Assembly (NCBI GenBank): GCA_037954325.1
Contig: JBBMNZ010000030.1
Location: forward strand, 2,713,501 to 2,777,500
Origin: Fistularia commersonii
Lineage: Eukaryota; Chordata; Actinopteri; Syngnathiformes; Fistulariidae
DNA: 64,000 nucleotides
Direction: 5' to 3'
In this document: one piece after another, positions 34,201 to 47,350 of the stretch
Position numbering within the stretch: position 1 is the stretch's first letter
Layout: each line of letters starts with the position of its first letter
Program-made: the position numbers and the translations under genes
Notes under the pieces: model-generated
Told to the model about the DNA's origin: nothing
The model's input: the letters and a program-made list of their open reading frames with translations, nothing else
Databases searched by the model: none

Positions 34201-37200
34201 ATTGTTAAAAACTTATGATAAAAAAATAAATTAAAAAAGAAGAAGTGTGGTCAGATTATCTTGGTGGAGAAAGCACCCCTTGTGGTCTCCTTCCTTTAGT
34301 CGACACAAACTGAAGTCGAGAACGGATTAAGGAGCTCGGTACGAGTTTCGGACGCGAGCCGCGTCGGACGCCGGGTGGACGGGAACGCTGCGGCGTTCAT
34401 GAGGCGGCCAAACAAATCTAACCTGGGCGCGAAAAAAACTGTAAATCACTCGAATCCTTGGCAAATGTCGTCCGGAATACTTCGTAAAGAAGCCTGCACG
34501 TCCATTCTCTTCTCATTCAGTTAAGTAAATAGCAATCTCCCCCGACCAGGTTGGAGACGCCCTGGGCTCCGGCAAGGTCGCCTGATGTTGGTGCAGGAAG
34601 CGAGCGAAGCGAGGAAGCCAGAAAAACACGCTTGACGCCGGAGCGAATGGCGAGCAGATGTACATCTGCGTTAGCGGCGGATCGGACCGGACGGGAAGCG
34701 GCTTAGCTGCCTCCCGTTCGCGGAGCCAGACCGGTTTCAGTTTGTCCTTTCGTCTGACGGCGCCGCAGTTTTGGTTTTTGAAATTTCCATCAAAGTGATT
34801 GATTCCGAGCCCCTCCATCGAGTTCGCTGTCCGAATCCCGATCGGACGTAAACGTATTAGTCAGAGAGGAGCGGCTTCGGTCATCAGTCATCGATTTGAG
34901 CGGCAGTATTTGTCCACATTTCAAAGGCTACAGACGGCGTCTATTAAAATCTCCGCCTGCCTTCCTCCTTTGCTTTTCATTCGATAAGATTAGTTAAAAG
35001 CCTGCGACGTCTGACCCCAGTCAAAAGTCCTCTTCCCTTAAAGCGCTAACGTCACTCTTTTGAGAGGATGAAAAAAAAAAAAGAAGAAGAAAACGACCGT
35101 CTGCTCCAAGCACAAAGAAAATGTCTGTGACATTTATCGACTGGGCGTTTCCACGCAAACCGAAAACGCGCACCGAAATTAGCGTGGGAGAATTGAATGG
35201 AGGACGAAGAGCTCATTGTAAACGAAGACGGGGTTCGGGAGCGGCGAGTCGCGTCGGATTCGGCAATGTTTTGGTGACAGGCGCTCCCCGCGAACAAAGG
35301 CTGGTCTGTGGGACTGACCGTGGCCATCTTGCGCTGCTCTGCCAGCTTCTGCAGCTGGTAGGACTTGTCCTCCGTTTTTATGAATCCCTTCTTCACATCA
35401 TCCAGCGCCTGGACAGACAGGGGAGGCAGAGATAGCACGCCACTTACCATTCATTTCCAAAACGACAAAAACAAAAGGATCAATGTGAGCAGTTTGGAGA
35501 GATATCTATATGCAACCGCGACATAACTGGCAAATAACTCCACATTGTGCGCACTTTAAACATTCGACTCTATGTTACAGTGGACCTGCAGGAGGGGAAT
35601 TAACACAGAAATGCCTGAAATACCTCAGGTGGTGTGACCTTTCTGGGTCAACAGAGAAACCGCTGCTGTTGTTACGGCTATTTTTAGTGCATTTGCATTA
35701 GAGGATTATTTTCTGGTTCATACTCTGCGCTCGGAAAAGTTGGTTTTAAGGCCATTTCGGCTCCTCTATTTTGGCAGCGATGACACAATAAATGAAGCCG
35801 ACGGCCGCCCGTGACAGCAGGCCGGCGGAGGAAACTATGCGGCTAATGTGGCAGCTGCCTCTTTAGAACCTGATGCTTCAGTGGTGCTAATTAATGAATT
35901 AGTGTCACGGTGTGTCGGTTTGTGTTCGGGAGATGGCAAAGGTAAGGACAAAAGGACTTGACAGAGAACCAATTAAAACGGCAAAGAGAAAAGCGGTTCG
36001 CGGGACGCTTATTACGGCGGACGTCATCCGTGACGACGAGCGCCTCGGACTTCCGTCCCCTCCGAGCAGACTTGAAGTAAACAAGCTGTTCGGGGAAGGA
36101 CGCGCAGGAAATTCTCCGGTCGGACTCCACCTCGCGTGGCCTTAAAACCCGAGACGGCTGGGATTCCTTTGTTATTACCTGGTGGAAGCAGTAGTGCAGT
36201 GCCAGTGGGTTGTCTCTGAGCAGCTCTTCCTCCTGGAAGCTGAACAGCCACTTGCGGAGGGCCAGACACGTCCCCGGCACCGCCGACGTATAATTCTGCA
36301 CGTAGAGTTTGTGCGGGAACTCGTTGGGCGCGAGCTTTCGCACTGGGGACGATCCGAAAAGGGAGGAGAGACACGTAAGGGGATGAAGGAGCCGAACGCG
36401 AGCCAAACACCGGGATGCTCACATCTGCGGCGAGACAGCGCCTCGGGCTAAATGCTCTAAAGTCACCCCCCCTCGGGGGACGCAGGTCTGTATTTAGACG
36501 GTAAATGTGCGTTGAGAACGCGAGGTCTGTCAGCAAAGTGTATTCAGACCGGCAAAAGCATTCATTACACGAAACAAAAATACCGATTACCGGCTGGAGG
36601 CCCGGCAGATAGGATCAGACATTTACAGATAAAGATATCTGATCTGTATGCTTCACGGGGGAAAACGGGACGACGAATACCGGCCGGGCTCTCGATTCCC
36701 CTGTGAAAGAGTCGAGAGGAACATCCGGTGGGGCTCTCACCGAACGAGTGGTTGATGACCTCAAAGAGGGCGAAGTAGCTGACCATAATACTGTCCATCC
36801 CCACCTTCACAACCAACGCCTGGGGGAGGAGCAGAGAGTTCGCCATCAGTAGACAATATTGGAGAATTTCTACTGAGCTGTAGTGGAAGAGCGATGGTGT
36901 GTTAAAACGTCGGTCGGATTTAGTTGAACTTCAGCAATATTTATTTTCGGGACGTCCCGATCTGGCGCTTCCATCCTTCATTTCACTGTGGGTCACGTGG
37001 TCTCACCTGGTACACCTGGTCCGTGGTGCTGTTCTTTCGGACTCTGACGGAGACGGTGGTCTTGTCCGGCAGGGCTATTCGCAGCTCCACGTCTGTGACT
37101 CCGTTGTAGTTCTGCGAAGCGAAGCGAAACTTAGACGTCCACAAGTCCGAGTTTGGATTAAAAGAATGGCGGTGCTTGTTTATCACGTTGTCTTTTTTCC

Positions 37201-40170
37201 CCTTTCATCCTTGGTCAACCGGACTGTTTTTTAAAAGATATCATTATTTTCTTTCCGAATCTTACATTTGACCGAACTCTAGTGCTGAGCCTTAAATTCA
37301 GAGACGCTGGAAAAAAAATTCCTCGGTTTCTCAAAAAACACAAATGCAGAATTGCTTTTTTTTTGCCATCACCGGGTAGAGATGAATGAGGAACGGAGGA
37401 CAAGTACAAATGTGATGCATACCTCGTCTGATTCGGAGAGAAACTCCTGCATGATGTCACTCTCCCCAATAACCCGCACAGAACAAACTGAGGATAAACA
37501 CAGAGAGGGAGGAGAACGGGGGGGGGAGTGTCAGCGGAGTCGACGGTGGACGGCTTAACACCAGATTACCTGATTTTACAGGACCGCTGTCTTCCCGTAC
37601 ACAAAAGACCATTTTGAAATCCCAGCAGAGTATCATCACAACTAATTCTCATTCAGTTTCCTGTCTGTTATTTCATGAATAAGCTTCAAAAGCTCAAGGC
37701 TGCCTTTTGAGAATGAACCCTTTCCCCTTTAACAGCGAACCGCGTGGAGATACCGGAGCCTCCCTTACGAACCTCGCTCCAGATACTCCTCCAGTCCTCT
37801 GCGGCGAGCGTCCAGCTGCTGCTCGGACAGGGAAAAGGGCCATTTGCCGGGGAGCTTGGGGAAGTTGAAGTTGGAGAATTCCCTTTTCAAGTTCTGGTGC
37901 AGGATGGCGAACTCCCGGTAGCGCTTCGAGCACAGCTGCCTGCCCGACATGTACACGTTGTATACCTGCGGAAAGACGCCGGCGTTTGTCTGAATATTTT
38001 TATACGCGGTTTATTATCTGATTTTCTTCAAAAAAAAAAAAAGGGAACGTACCACAAATCTCTCGGAGTGCTGCTCTACGTGTTTATATGTAGGGATGGA
38101 AATGGGGACGGCCTGCTTGTCGCTGTAGTCGTAGTTGGGCTGGATGTCCTCTCCTCCTTCCAGCCCGTCCACCTCCTGGGGCGGCACCGACAGCACGGCC
38201 AGGACCAGCTCCTTCTCGCCGGCGCGGATCAGGTCCACCACCTGCTTGTGGGTCGCACCCTCCACGCTCACTCCGTTCCTGGGTGGCAAAGAGCGAAAGG
38301 GCAGAGGATAACCCGTCAAGGCTACCTCTTAAACTGACAAAGCGATGAGTTGAAGCGGAGGTTGAATTTCAGTCGACGGAGATCCCGTTTATGGCCGCGG
38401 CCCTGACTGTGTGTGTACGTATGTGGTAACCGACGCTTATTTCATCCTTTTCTGACTTGAAGGCAACGTTGGGACTGGCGGGTGAGCGGGTCAGCGACAC
38501 TGTTTCCCTTTCCTTTTGTGCCGTGACACACCTTCTTCTCTTTACTCTGCGGACGCCATATGGCAGCGGCATCAGGTGTCAGCTAATCTCCCGATGAGCG
38601 GCAGCGGGATGGACAACGGACAGGAAGGAAGCGAGAGAGTGCGAGCAGGGCCCAGAAAGTATTTATAGTCTACCTGTTACACGGTACCTTTTTACATACA
38701 TGAATAACTGTGAAATTTGCAAAAGGCACCTGAACGCAGCAATGACAAAAATTTAGTGAAGCATTTCAGGATTTTTTTTATTGCTTGCCAGCTGCTCGCT
38801 AATTTCTGGGTTATTTCTTACGGCGCTTAGATTGATTTCTTGCTGATTTTTAGCTTATTTCCACGCAATTACTGTCTTGCAGATTTTCAGGCGGTGAACG
38901 GCCTGGTAGTTTCAAGTGACATCTGGAGTTCTTTTGTCTGATTTTGACACATTGACATCACCAACCGTGACCACGGGTCTGTTGACCGAGGCCACGTATG
39001 GTTTTCTGTTACTAAAGTGTGTGTGGTGGTGTTGTCGTGGGTGGTAGCAGCTGGGGGAACACGGACCGGCCTGGAGGAACTCCTCCGAGCTGCTCAATTG
39101 AACAGTAAAATTCGGGGTTGGAGGGGATAAACGGAGACGCTGGGCACAGAGCTGCCTCTGGTGACTCGCCACAGCGGGAGGTGGTGGCAGAATGTCAATT
39201 AAGCAAAAACAAAAATGATGCAGTCAGCTTGACGGCCAAAGCCCTATCATTGTGCCGTAACTTATTGTCACTTTCAATTCTGCTTTAAGGCACGAGGCAC
39301 AACATGACACGAGGTAACCATTCTAGATAGCCATTCAAATATTCAATATTTCTGACACGTCAATCATTAAAAGAAATACAATTATGACATCAAAAAAAAT
39401 CCAAATATGAGGATTTTTCAAGGAAAAACTAGAAAGGGTTATAAACTATTGCAGAACATGACTACCTATCAGCCAAACAAAAAAGTATTTTTGCTTCATC
39501 GAATTAGTCTGATATTGTCCTGCAGAAATTTTGCATAAAAAAAGAAAGTTCTTGTGATATTTTCATACTCTGCAGTCAAATGTTTTTCACACCGTGAGAA
39601 GACTTGACCCCTTTGATTTTGTTGTGTGTGTGTGTGTTTTGAAAATAAAAGTGTAGCTAGTTAGTAAGTCATATGACACCTTTTTGCAGCTCATACAACC
39701 AAAGATTTAACAGTGAAAAGTGAGAAAAAAAACGAGCAAAGTATTTTGATGCCTCAGCAAGAATGGGCCGCGGCGATGTTCCCTGTTTTATTGTTTCTCT
39801 TCTCCTTTACTTTATGGATCGTGCTGTTCAAACGGCAAGAGCGCTTTCCGGGTGATTCAAAATGCCAACATAGAATCACACACACACCATAATAATAATA
39901 TATGACACACACTCATGAAGGCTTCTGCATTATTGCAGAACCTGCAGTGACCAAAAGTCTGTAGAATTATCACCCTAAGTAACACTTAGTAAGACCTTTA
40001 AGTATTAATAACCAGTGTTTACATTACCCCCCCCCCCCCCCCCCCATCCTCACAGCATTGGCCAAACAGCACTTTCTTTCTTTAAATAACCACAACAGTC
40101 TCGCTCAAATCGAATGGTCAGAATCCTGCCATCCACCGTCCTCCATCGGGGTCATCGTCCACATCCAGTG

Positions 40171-40215
<45 letters not shown>

Positions 40216-41026
40216 TACATACATATATTTATACACAAGACCGGGCGGCGTTTAACTGGGCCGCCGGAGAAAGTTGGCCCCTCACGGCCAGGCAGGCTTT
40301 AGGCGGCCGGTGCGCAAAGGGGGTTAGCTAAACGGGGCATTAGCTGCCCGGCTAGCCGACAAGCTAAGGCTAATCAACATGCACAGCCAGTGATCCCAAC
40401 TTATATAAGGCGGTTAGCTTCTCCGGTTACCTCGCTGGCACCAACCTGGCGCTGGCACGTAAGGAAACCGTTAAGTGAGTGACATTTGCGGGTCAAAGTG
40501 GGAGAAATACCGAGCGGCGGCCAGAGAGCCACGGAAGGCTACTTTTGTTGTCATAACAGTCAAGTGACGCATACCTTGAAGATGGCTAATCTTAACACGC
40601 TTGAAAATGGATCAACAGTTCAGCGAGAGCTACAGAGGAGAGGGGAGGGGAGGACGGGAGACCGTGTACCGCTTGCTAACTACCGGGCTCCGGTGGAATA
40701 GTGTTTCCCACTTACACCGCTAGGATCCGGTCACCCTTCGCTATCCCGGCTCGGTCCGCGGCGCCTCCGGGCAGGACGGCGCTGACATGCTGGAGCGGAG
40801 CGTACAGTTCCCCGTTGATGCTCCGTAGCTGCCCCCCTTCGCTAACTTGACCGCGGACGTTAAAGCCGTATCCGGACTCGGACTTGACGATCCGCACCAC
40901 CCGCGGACCCGACGTCGCCGTGGCCGCGCTCTGGCCCGGGGTGCCCGCCGACGAGCCGACGACGGGGCCGTTGCGGGATGCCGACGGGAGAGCCGGGCGG
41001 GTTTCGTCGCCTTCCACGTCCGCCAT
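31216..41026 (-). CDS. snx27: Sorting nexin 27 (PDZ-PX-FERM endosomal recycling adaptor), complete
   Basis: SNX27 sits on early endosomes and couples PDZ-ligand cargo to retromer for recycling to the plasma membrane. Thirteen minus-strand exons join in frame: 41026-40716, 38278-38053, 37965-37773, 37487-37423, 37111-37007, 36819-36741, 36342-36179, 35408-35319, 32789-32640, 32551-32423, 32299-32240, 32063-32015 and 31286-31216, giving 563 aa. Exon 1 begins MADVEGDE and carries the PDZ domain with carboxylate loop GYGFNVRG. The PX domain includes the phosphoinositide-binding CSKRYREFAILHQNL. The FERM-like region includes GMDSIMVSYFALFEV, NEFPHKLYVQNYTSAVPG, CEGYNEVVFPHCSCDSRR and MHECFERVFCELKWRK. 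The C-terminus after KWRKQ is VEEEASDKDNKNCSNN then EYLPPLETQQKGWRHLGG, ending ATS. Mammalian isoforms have different short tails here. The larger introns hold no recognised genes. Teleosts may have two copies; which one this is cannot be told. Confidence 0.97.
40022..40046. repeat. Poly-C tract in snx27 intron 1
   Basis: An uninterrupted run of about 20 C on the plus strand. Confidence 0.85.
40170..40224. repeat. (CA)n/(CATA)n microsatellite in snx27 intron 1
   Basis: A CA run of about 21 units passes into ATAC repeats. Confidence 0.9.
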
Positions 41027-41144
41027 CTTTATCCACAGGCCCTGCCGTCCTCCGCTCGCTGCTCCGCGTTCTAGCAAATTCAAAACAACGCTCGTCCGCT
41101 GTCCCTGCGACGCTGCCTCCGAACACCGACCCCTGTTGTCGACG

Positions 41145-41172
41145 CTGGCCCCGCCCCCTCCGTGACGTCACG
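41145..41172 (-). promoter_or_regulatory. Probable snx27 promoter: GC box plus consensus cAMP-response element
   Basis: A perfect palindromic TGACGTCA (41163-41170) lies about 140 bp upstream of the snx27 ATG. A GC box, CCCCGCCCCCTCC on the plus strand (41149-41160), sits beside it. The whole 40.7-41.3 kb stretch is CpG-rich, as expected for a CpG-island promoter. There is no TATA box. The transcription start is not visible from sequence. Confidence 0.55.
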
Positions 41173-41236
41173 AGACAACGGCCGCGCAACGTGACCCGAC
41201 CGGAGGCGTCACCGAGGCAGACCGGGACACCGCCTG

Positions 41237-41282
41237 CCGACGCCCGACGCCCGACGCCCGACGCCCGACGCCCGACGCCCGG
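41237..41282. repeat. Heptanucleotide repeat CGACGCC
   Basis: About six perfect tandem units lie 210-260 bp upstream of the snx27 ATG, inside the CpG-rich promoter region. Confidence 0.9.
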
Positions 41283-41314
41283 CACCGGTTCCGGCACTGG
41301 CGGTGTTTCACCTT

Positions 41315-41415
41315 ACAGTGAGTCCAGAAACTCAAAGAAGTCAAGGGGGGAGACGCTTCCCGAACCTCAATGGAAAAGTCATACTCATTTTTGTGTATTT
41401 CCGCCCCCCCCACTA

Positions 41416-41459
<44 letters not shown>

Positions 41460-41914
41460 GTAACAAGCAAGGGCACCTTACAGCCATTTACATGCACACA
41501 AGTGGTTAAGGTGTTATATACTTCCTGAAGCTGAATGTAAAACTCACTAATTTTTGTGTATTTTTTTTCCAAATAACCCTAATAATAATAATAATAATAA
41601 TAGTAACAACAATAATAATAATAATAATAATAATAAAGGACACCTTACAGGCATATACATGCACACAAGTGGTTACGGTGTTATATACTTCCTGAAGCTG
41701 AATGTAAAACTCACGCTAATTTTTGTGTATTTTTTTCTCAAATAACCCTAATATTGATAATAATAATAATAGTAACAACAATCATCATAATAATAATAAT
41801 AATTAAGGACACCTTACAGGCATATACATGCACACAAGTGGTTAAGGTGTTATATACTTCCTGAAGCTGAATGTGAAACTCACTAATTTTTGTGTATTTT
41901 TTTTCAAATAACCC

Positions 41915-41975
<61 letters not shown>

Positions 41976-42100
41976 GGACACCTTACAGGCATGTACATGT
42001 GCACAGGTGGTTAAGGTGTTATACACTTCCTGAAGCTGAATGTAAAACTCACGCTAAATGTTGTGTATTTTTGTTATTTTTCCTGATAACCCTAACAGCC

Positions 42101-42177
<77 letters not shown>

Positions 42178-43080
42178 CAAGGACACCTTATAGACATATA
42201 CATGCACACAAGTGGTTAAAGTGTGATACACTTCCATTTTTGTTTTTTTTTTCCATAATAACCATAATAACCCTTATAACCACAACAACAACAACAATAA
42301 CAACAACAACAACAACAACAATAATAATAATAATAATAAGAAGAAGAATAATAAGAAGAAGAAGTAATAATATACACAAGTGATTAAAATAAAAAATTAA
42401 ATTAGCTGGGAAAAATAAATGTAAAAATAAATTAATAAAGAGGTGATATGCTTCCTGAAGCTGAGTGTTAAACTCACACCTATTTGTGTGTATTTTTGAT
42501 TTTTTTTTTTCCAATAGTGTTACTAATAATAATAACAATATTATAACACAATTAATTTGAGGCGCCTCACTTGACAGTCAAGGACGCTATACAGCGATAC
42601 AACACAAAATGCTGATTTCAAATAAGCAATAAAAGTGGTGAAAGTAAAAAAAAAATTATTAGCTGGAAAAAATAAATGTCAAAATAAATAAGTAAACGTG
42701 TGACACACTTGTCAAAGCTAAATATAAAACTGACACTTGTTTCTTTATTTATTTTTTATATCACTTCTAACGGCAATTATAAAAATAATTTGTTTTTTTT
42801 AAGCACCTTACTCGACACTCAAGGACACCTTGAAGACAAATGCATAAATCCAATGTACAGATTTAAAAGTAACGATAAGTGTGACAAAGCGGTAGCTTGG
42901 CAAAATAAATGGGAAAATAAATAAATAAAACGTGTTACACTCCCTGAAGCGGAATATAATTTTAACACTCACATTTTGTATTTCTAATTATTTTTTTCCA
43001 TTAATGATAATAATCCACTTTATTTCAGGTGCCTTAGTTGACACTTAAGTTCACCGTACAGACATATACACATACACAAA
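41315..43080. repeat. Compound satellite: tandem units of about 170 bp, each carrying an (AAT)n block
   Basis: Four well-conserved units start near 41472, 41638, 41806 and 41976, spaced 166-170 bp apart. Each contains ACACCTTACAGGCATATACA-like sequence, then CACAAGTGGTTAAGGTGTTA, CTTCCTGAAGCTGAATGTAA and a TTTTTGTGTATTTTT tract leading into AAT repeats. Further units at 42181 onwards are degenerate, with AAC/AAG in place of AAT. Eroded traces of GCACCTTA..GACACTCAAGG with ATACA follow near 42560, 42805 and 43030. A diverged unit may precede at 41315. Confidence 0.85.
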
Positions 43081-44248
43081 ATACAGATAGAAAGTGGAAG
43101 AACTGATAGAGCAGTTGGCATCAGAATGGAATTGGCCGTTGTGTTTTTCAACTTAGTTTTTAATATTTAGCTATTCTCTACATCAGAGCTGCATATTTCT
43201 ACATATGATATTATTGTTGACAACTTAAACATTTAATTATATTATTCCTTTACTTTCATTTTGCCACTGTGCTTTATTCTCTCTCAACTATGGGACAAAA
43301 AAAGGATCATCATATCTTATCTTTTTTAGCGCTGAGTTAGAAGTCACCTGAAAATCAGGAAATAATTATTTGATGTTGAAGCGATGTTTTTTCGGTCTGC
43401 GCTAACAGGACAAAAGGAATCGGATTGGATTTTAAATTTCTGTTCCGGAGGGCCGATTCCATGCATGGAAATAACATACAAATGCTTTCCAAATGCTTAC
43501 ATCTTTCAAATGTGCTTGTTTTCATCTTCTGTCTTAAATTCACTTAAATATAGCTGGCTTGGTTTTATTTCATTCCCTCAAAAAATAGAAGGCTAGTTTC
43601 ATCATTTGCGTCACTCTTCCTCTCTGCGGTTTGCTGCCTTGTGACAGCACAAAACACTGATTACACAGAACTGTACTTCTGCTCACGTGATCCTCTGCAC
43701 GTTCCGTAATCTGATTACTAGCTTTGGAAAGAGAGAGACATGAGTCATCTGCAAGATCTTGTTTGGCTGGAACGTGAAACTGCAGGTTTTTTTTCAATGC
43801 CCGAAGACCACGTGACTGCTCGTTATTGATCAGATCAGAAATTTGGCAGCGTCTGAAAAATTCAATGAAAAGAAAAAAAAAAAAGCAGCATATAGAAAGT
43901 GCATTAGCGGCAGCCAAGTCTGTGCAGCAGAGAAGGTCAGACGTAAACGTTTTTTTCTGCTTTTTTTTGTGTGTTCTGGCAGGTCGTGTTCACCCATTCA
44001 TACGGAACACTTCATTCACCGCTGCGCCTGCAGGCACGTAAGAGTTTCTGGTTCCTGTAACCCGTATTGCTTCAAACAGAGAAGGAAGAGGAACACCCAC
44101 AAGAGACCCACTTCCCTTCTGGTGACCAGGTCAGGTTGGATCAGAAGCATCGCCTCGCCATTCTTACTGGCTCCTGAAACAACAGAAGACAATTGTGTAA
44201 TACAATCACAAACTTACTAGAAACACGGAAGTGTTTCAGGGACAAGAC

Positions 44249-44690
44249 TGTATGTTTTGGACTATTGGGCGCACCTGAATATAAGCCGCACCGGCTAAAA
44301 ATAAACAAATAAATACATGTGTACATATATAGGCAGCGGTTGTCTATAAGTGTCCACGTTGTAATATGCGATATTCACACAGAACATCCACAAATACATA
44401 ATGGGAATGTTGTTTTTTTTTTCCGAACAGCGCCTGTAACACAGCATGAAAAAGATGAATCATAAATAATACAAGAAAAAGTTCATCCATCCATTTTCTA
44501 TCCCCGCTTTGTCCTACTCCAGCTGATCGCTATCTTTGTTTTCCTCCTGCGCATTAAAACCATTAAAGTTGTCTTCTTCGGTGTCGGAATTGAACGGCCT
44601 CTTTTCAATGTGATGAGCCTAAATGTCTTGGCAGCGTGAAAAAAAAAACATAAATTAGCTGCATCGTTGTTTAAGCCGCAGTGTTTAAAA
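44249..44690. mobile_element. Non-autonomous DNA element, family A copy 3
   Basis: This copy aligns with the 15729-16185 element over most of its length. Shared blocks include GGACTATTG, GCACCTGAATATAAGCCGCA, ACATGTGTACAT, CCATTTTCTATCCC, GATCGCTATCTTTGT and CATTAAA. It lies between snx27 and the S100 gene. Confidence 0.72.
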
Positions 44691-45739
44691 GCATGTGGGA
44701 AAAAAGCCAGGCGAGGCAAGTGAGGCTCCACTTGTGTCATGAAAAATATAAAAGAAATAATGACAACAAAATAAATATTAATATCACTGATCAGTGTTAT
44801 CAATGCATATTCCAATCATTTCTTTTTCTTTACTGTTGTAGCAAAGGCAAGTTGTATCAATAAATGTATTGAAATATATTAAACCACTTGAAGTTCGAGT
44901 TTTAAAAACAGCTAAAAATGAAAATGAGGGTCAAAAATTGAAATGTTGTTCACTGCTCTATATTTTGGTTTCTTTACGATTTGTATGAATTGTTGAGAAC
45001 ACATGGAGGATGCATTGCAATGATCTGTCTCAGCCACATATGTTCCCCGTGTATGTGTTTTCAATTTTAATATGATTTAGAAGGAGTCGGTCCCTCGCCA
45101 GCTGCACGCCACCGCTGTCAATCACTGGACTCAAAAGTGAAGCCAAGAATCGACAAATTGCAAAACGACGGCGATGTCAGAGTCGACGGGCCCGGCCAGC
45201 AGCCAGACCCTGGCACGCGTACAGGACCACTAAACCTTTCAGTCTTTTATTACGTTCATTTACGGCGTATTTGCAAGACCTCGGTGCGAAACATGTTTAG
45301 CGGATCTCCCATACACTTTGTTTTGCTCTCTGCTGGCCGACCGGAGAACGGGGCCGCCTCTGTCGCGTCAGCCGTGAAAAATAACGACGGTTAAATGCCG
45401 ACAGACAGAAAGGCTGAAGACGGGCTTTTGAGATGCTCCTCTAGGTAAACGCGGATATGGCTCCATCCAGAGGTCAAGCCCGGACCTGTTGGTTTGGTTG
45501 GTTTCCAGGGATGTTCTTCACGTCCTCGTGTTTCTCCAAAACCTGGACTGGTCGCAGGGATTTGTCACTTTGTAAGAAGTGATGGGAGACGGCGAGTTGC
45601 GCTGGTTTTCTGTCGAAACTCCCATTGTTGTAGCAACAGTTGGACCTGATCTCCAGGCGATGGGGTTGGACATAATGAAGGAGACTTGTTTAAAATCCCC
45701 CGTGGAATTTGAGTTTAGTTCATGCTCTGCCGTCTGAGT

Positions 45740-46260
45740 TGTTACGTCCGGACTGTGTCTCGGGTGACGGATCTTCTCATTCTCTTCTGGCCACCACAGC
45801 CAATCATCTACCACCATCTAACCCTCTCCTCTGCATTCTCTTCCCTTGAACCAGCTAACTTCCTGTCCTCTTTCCCTCCAACCATAAACCACCTCTCTGG
45901 TCTTCAGAGAGGAGGTCCTCAGCTCCAACCTCAGCGTCCATCTCCATCCCGACTCTCTCCATGTCCACCCTGGTCCTACTTGATCTCCAGAACATCTGAG
46001 CTGGGCTCCTTCCTGCTCTTCACTCCCAAAGTGAACCTCCTCATCTTCATCTCTGCTGCTTCCAGCTCTGCCTCCTGTCTTCTCCTCAGTGTCTCCAAAC
46101 TAGATCTTTCCTCCACCCGCTCCAACCTGCTCGCACACGTTTCTTCAGCTCCGCCGCCTCCGTTACTCTGACCTGCTGACCGTCCACATTCTTCATCTGC
46201 ACTCCCTGTAACCTCATCGTTCCACTTGGGTCCCTCTTATTCACACACATGTATTCCGTC
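45740..46260 (-). mobile_element. Probable retroelement 3'-region remnant
   Basis: A long CT-rich plus-strand frame reads as antisense of low-complexity GA-rich coding-like sequence. Minus-strand text such as GATGATTGGCTGTGGTGGCC and GAGGAGGTTCACTTTGGGAG recalls 3' ends of retroelements seen repeatedly in fish genomes. There is no intact frame and the family is not identified. Confidence 0.35.
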
Positions 46261-47162
46261 TTGCTGCGCCAAACCCTCGTTCCTCTCTTCTCAAAGGTCG
46301 TACCTCCACCTCTCCATGTTCTCTTCCACGCTTCTTTGTGGACAAAATATTCTGCCCTTCATTTACTCAGGACTGCACATTAAATGCCATCATAAAGACA
46401 GAAATAATAAACATGTTGTGGATAAAATAAGTTTTACACATCCTCTGCGGCTTCTTTGGGTTTGACCTGCCTGTGGAAATAGGAAAAAAAAAACAGTGAC
46501 GAGACATTTCCAGGACCTTTTTGTGACACTTGCATTTGGCTAAAACCAGCATTTTATGCACAGTAGCCCTGAGTCACCATGAGTCCTGTTGTCACATCCC
46601 ATAATACTCAATGCACAGCAGAAAACTGGAAACAGTGGCACTTCTGATTTGTATATTTCATTTAATTTAATTGCTTTTTTTAGTGAGTGTTCAATCATGT
46701 GTCTTCAAACCCAAAGGGTTTCTCCAGTTTTACCACAGAGCGCATCTGTTTTAACAACTTGGGTAAAACACTGCGCACCATTTGGGGGGGTCATCACCGT
46801 TTCTCTTCTTTTCAGTGCAAGATCCCGCATCTTGTGCTGTGTTCTCTCTCCAATTATAAAAATAAATACCAATGTCCTGTATCCATGGCAACAGCAATCT
46901 GTCTCGTTTCCAGCTGGGATTCCTATCAAACTATTTGCAGCTCGGGGGACAAAAACACAACAGTTTAGTTTGTACACTCTTGCGCCATCTAGTGGCCAAT
47001 TTTGGAACTGCAGCGCAGTTTCACCGCCTGAAGCGGTTTAATTCCACTTCTTAAAATAAATTAGATAAAGCGCGAGTATTATGTTGTTATTAGAATATTT
47101 GTTGAATCGTTACGTCTCAGCTTACCTGTCTGATCGTTTCCTTGTTTTTCATTTAATCTTTT

Positions 47163-47350
47163 ATAAGATAACAAGATAATACTTTATTGATCCCCATAGG
47201 GGAAATTCGTTTGCCACAGCAGCGCAACAATAACAATAAATATGAATACAAGTATAAAGATATATGAAGAGATAATTAAAAGGACGACGATAACAACGAT
47301 AAAAACAGATAACAAAAAACAAACTGTCGGCAAGAACAGTAAATTAAGCA
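47163..47350 (-). mobile_element. Retroposon 3'-tail fragment, family B, minus orientation
   Basis: ACTTTATTGATCCCCATAGG followed by GGAAATTCGTTTGCC is the reverse complement of the ends in trim46 introns near 56.0 and 61.7 kb. AATAAATATGAATACAAGTA follows it. Confidence 0.65.

Noticed and set aside
41237..42540. Regularly spaced repeats that could suggest a CRISPR-like array
   Set aside because: Units are about 170 bp and contain AAT microsatellites, with no short direct repeat and unique-spacer pattern. The genome is vertebrate.
45722..46171. 149-codon plus-strand frame
   Set aside because: Low-complexity Ser/Leu/Pro composition on the strand opposite a probable retroelement remnant. There is no domain match.
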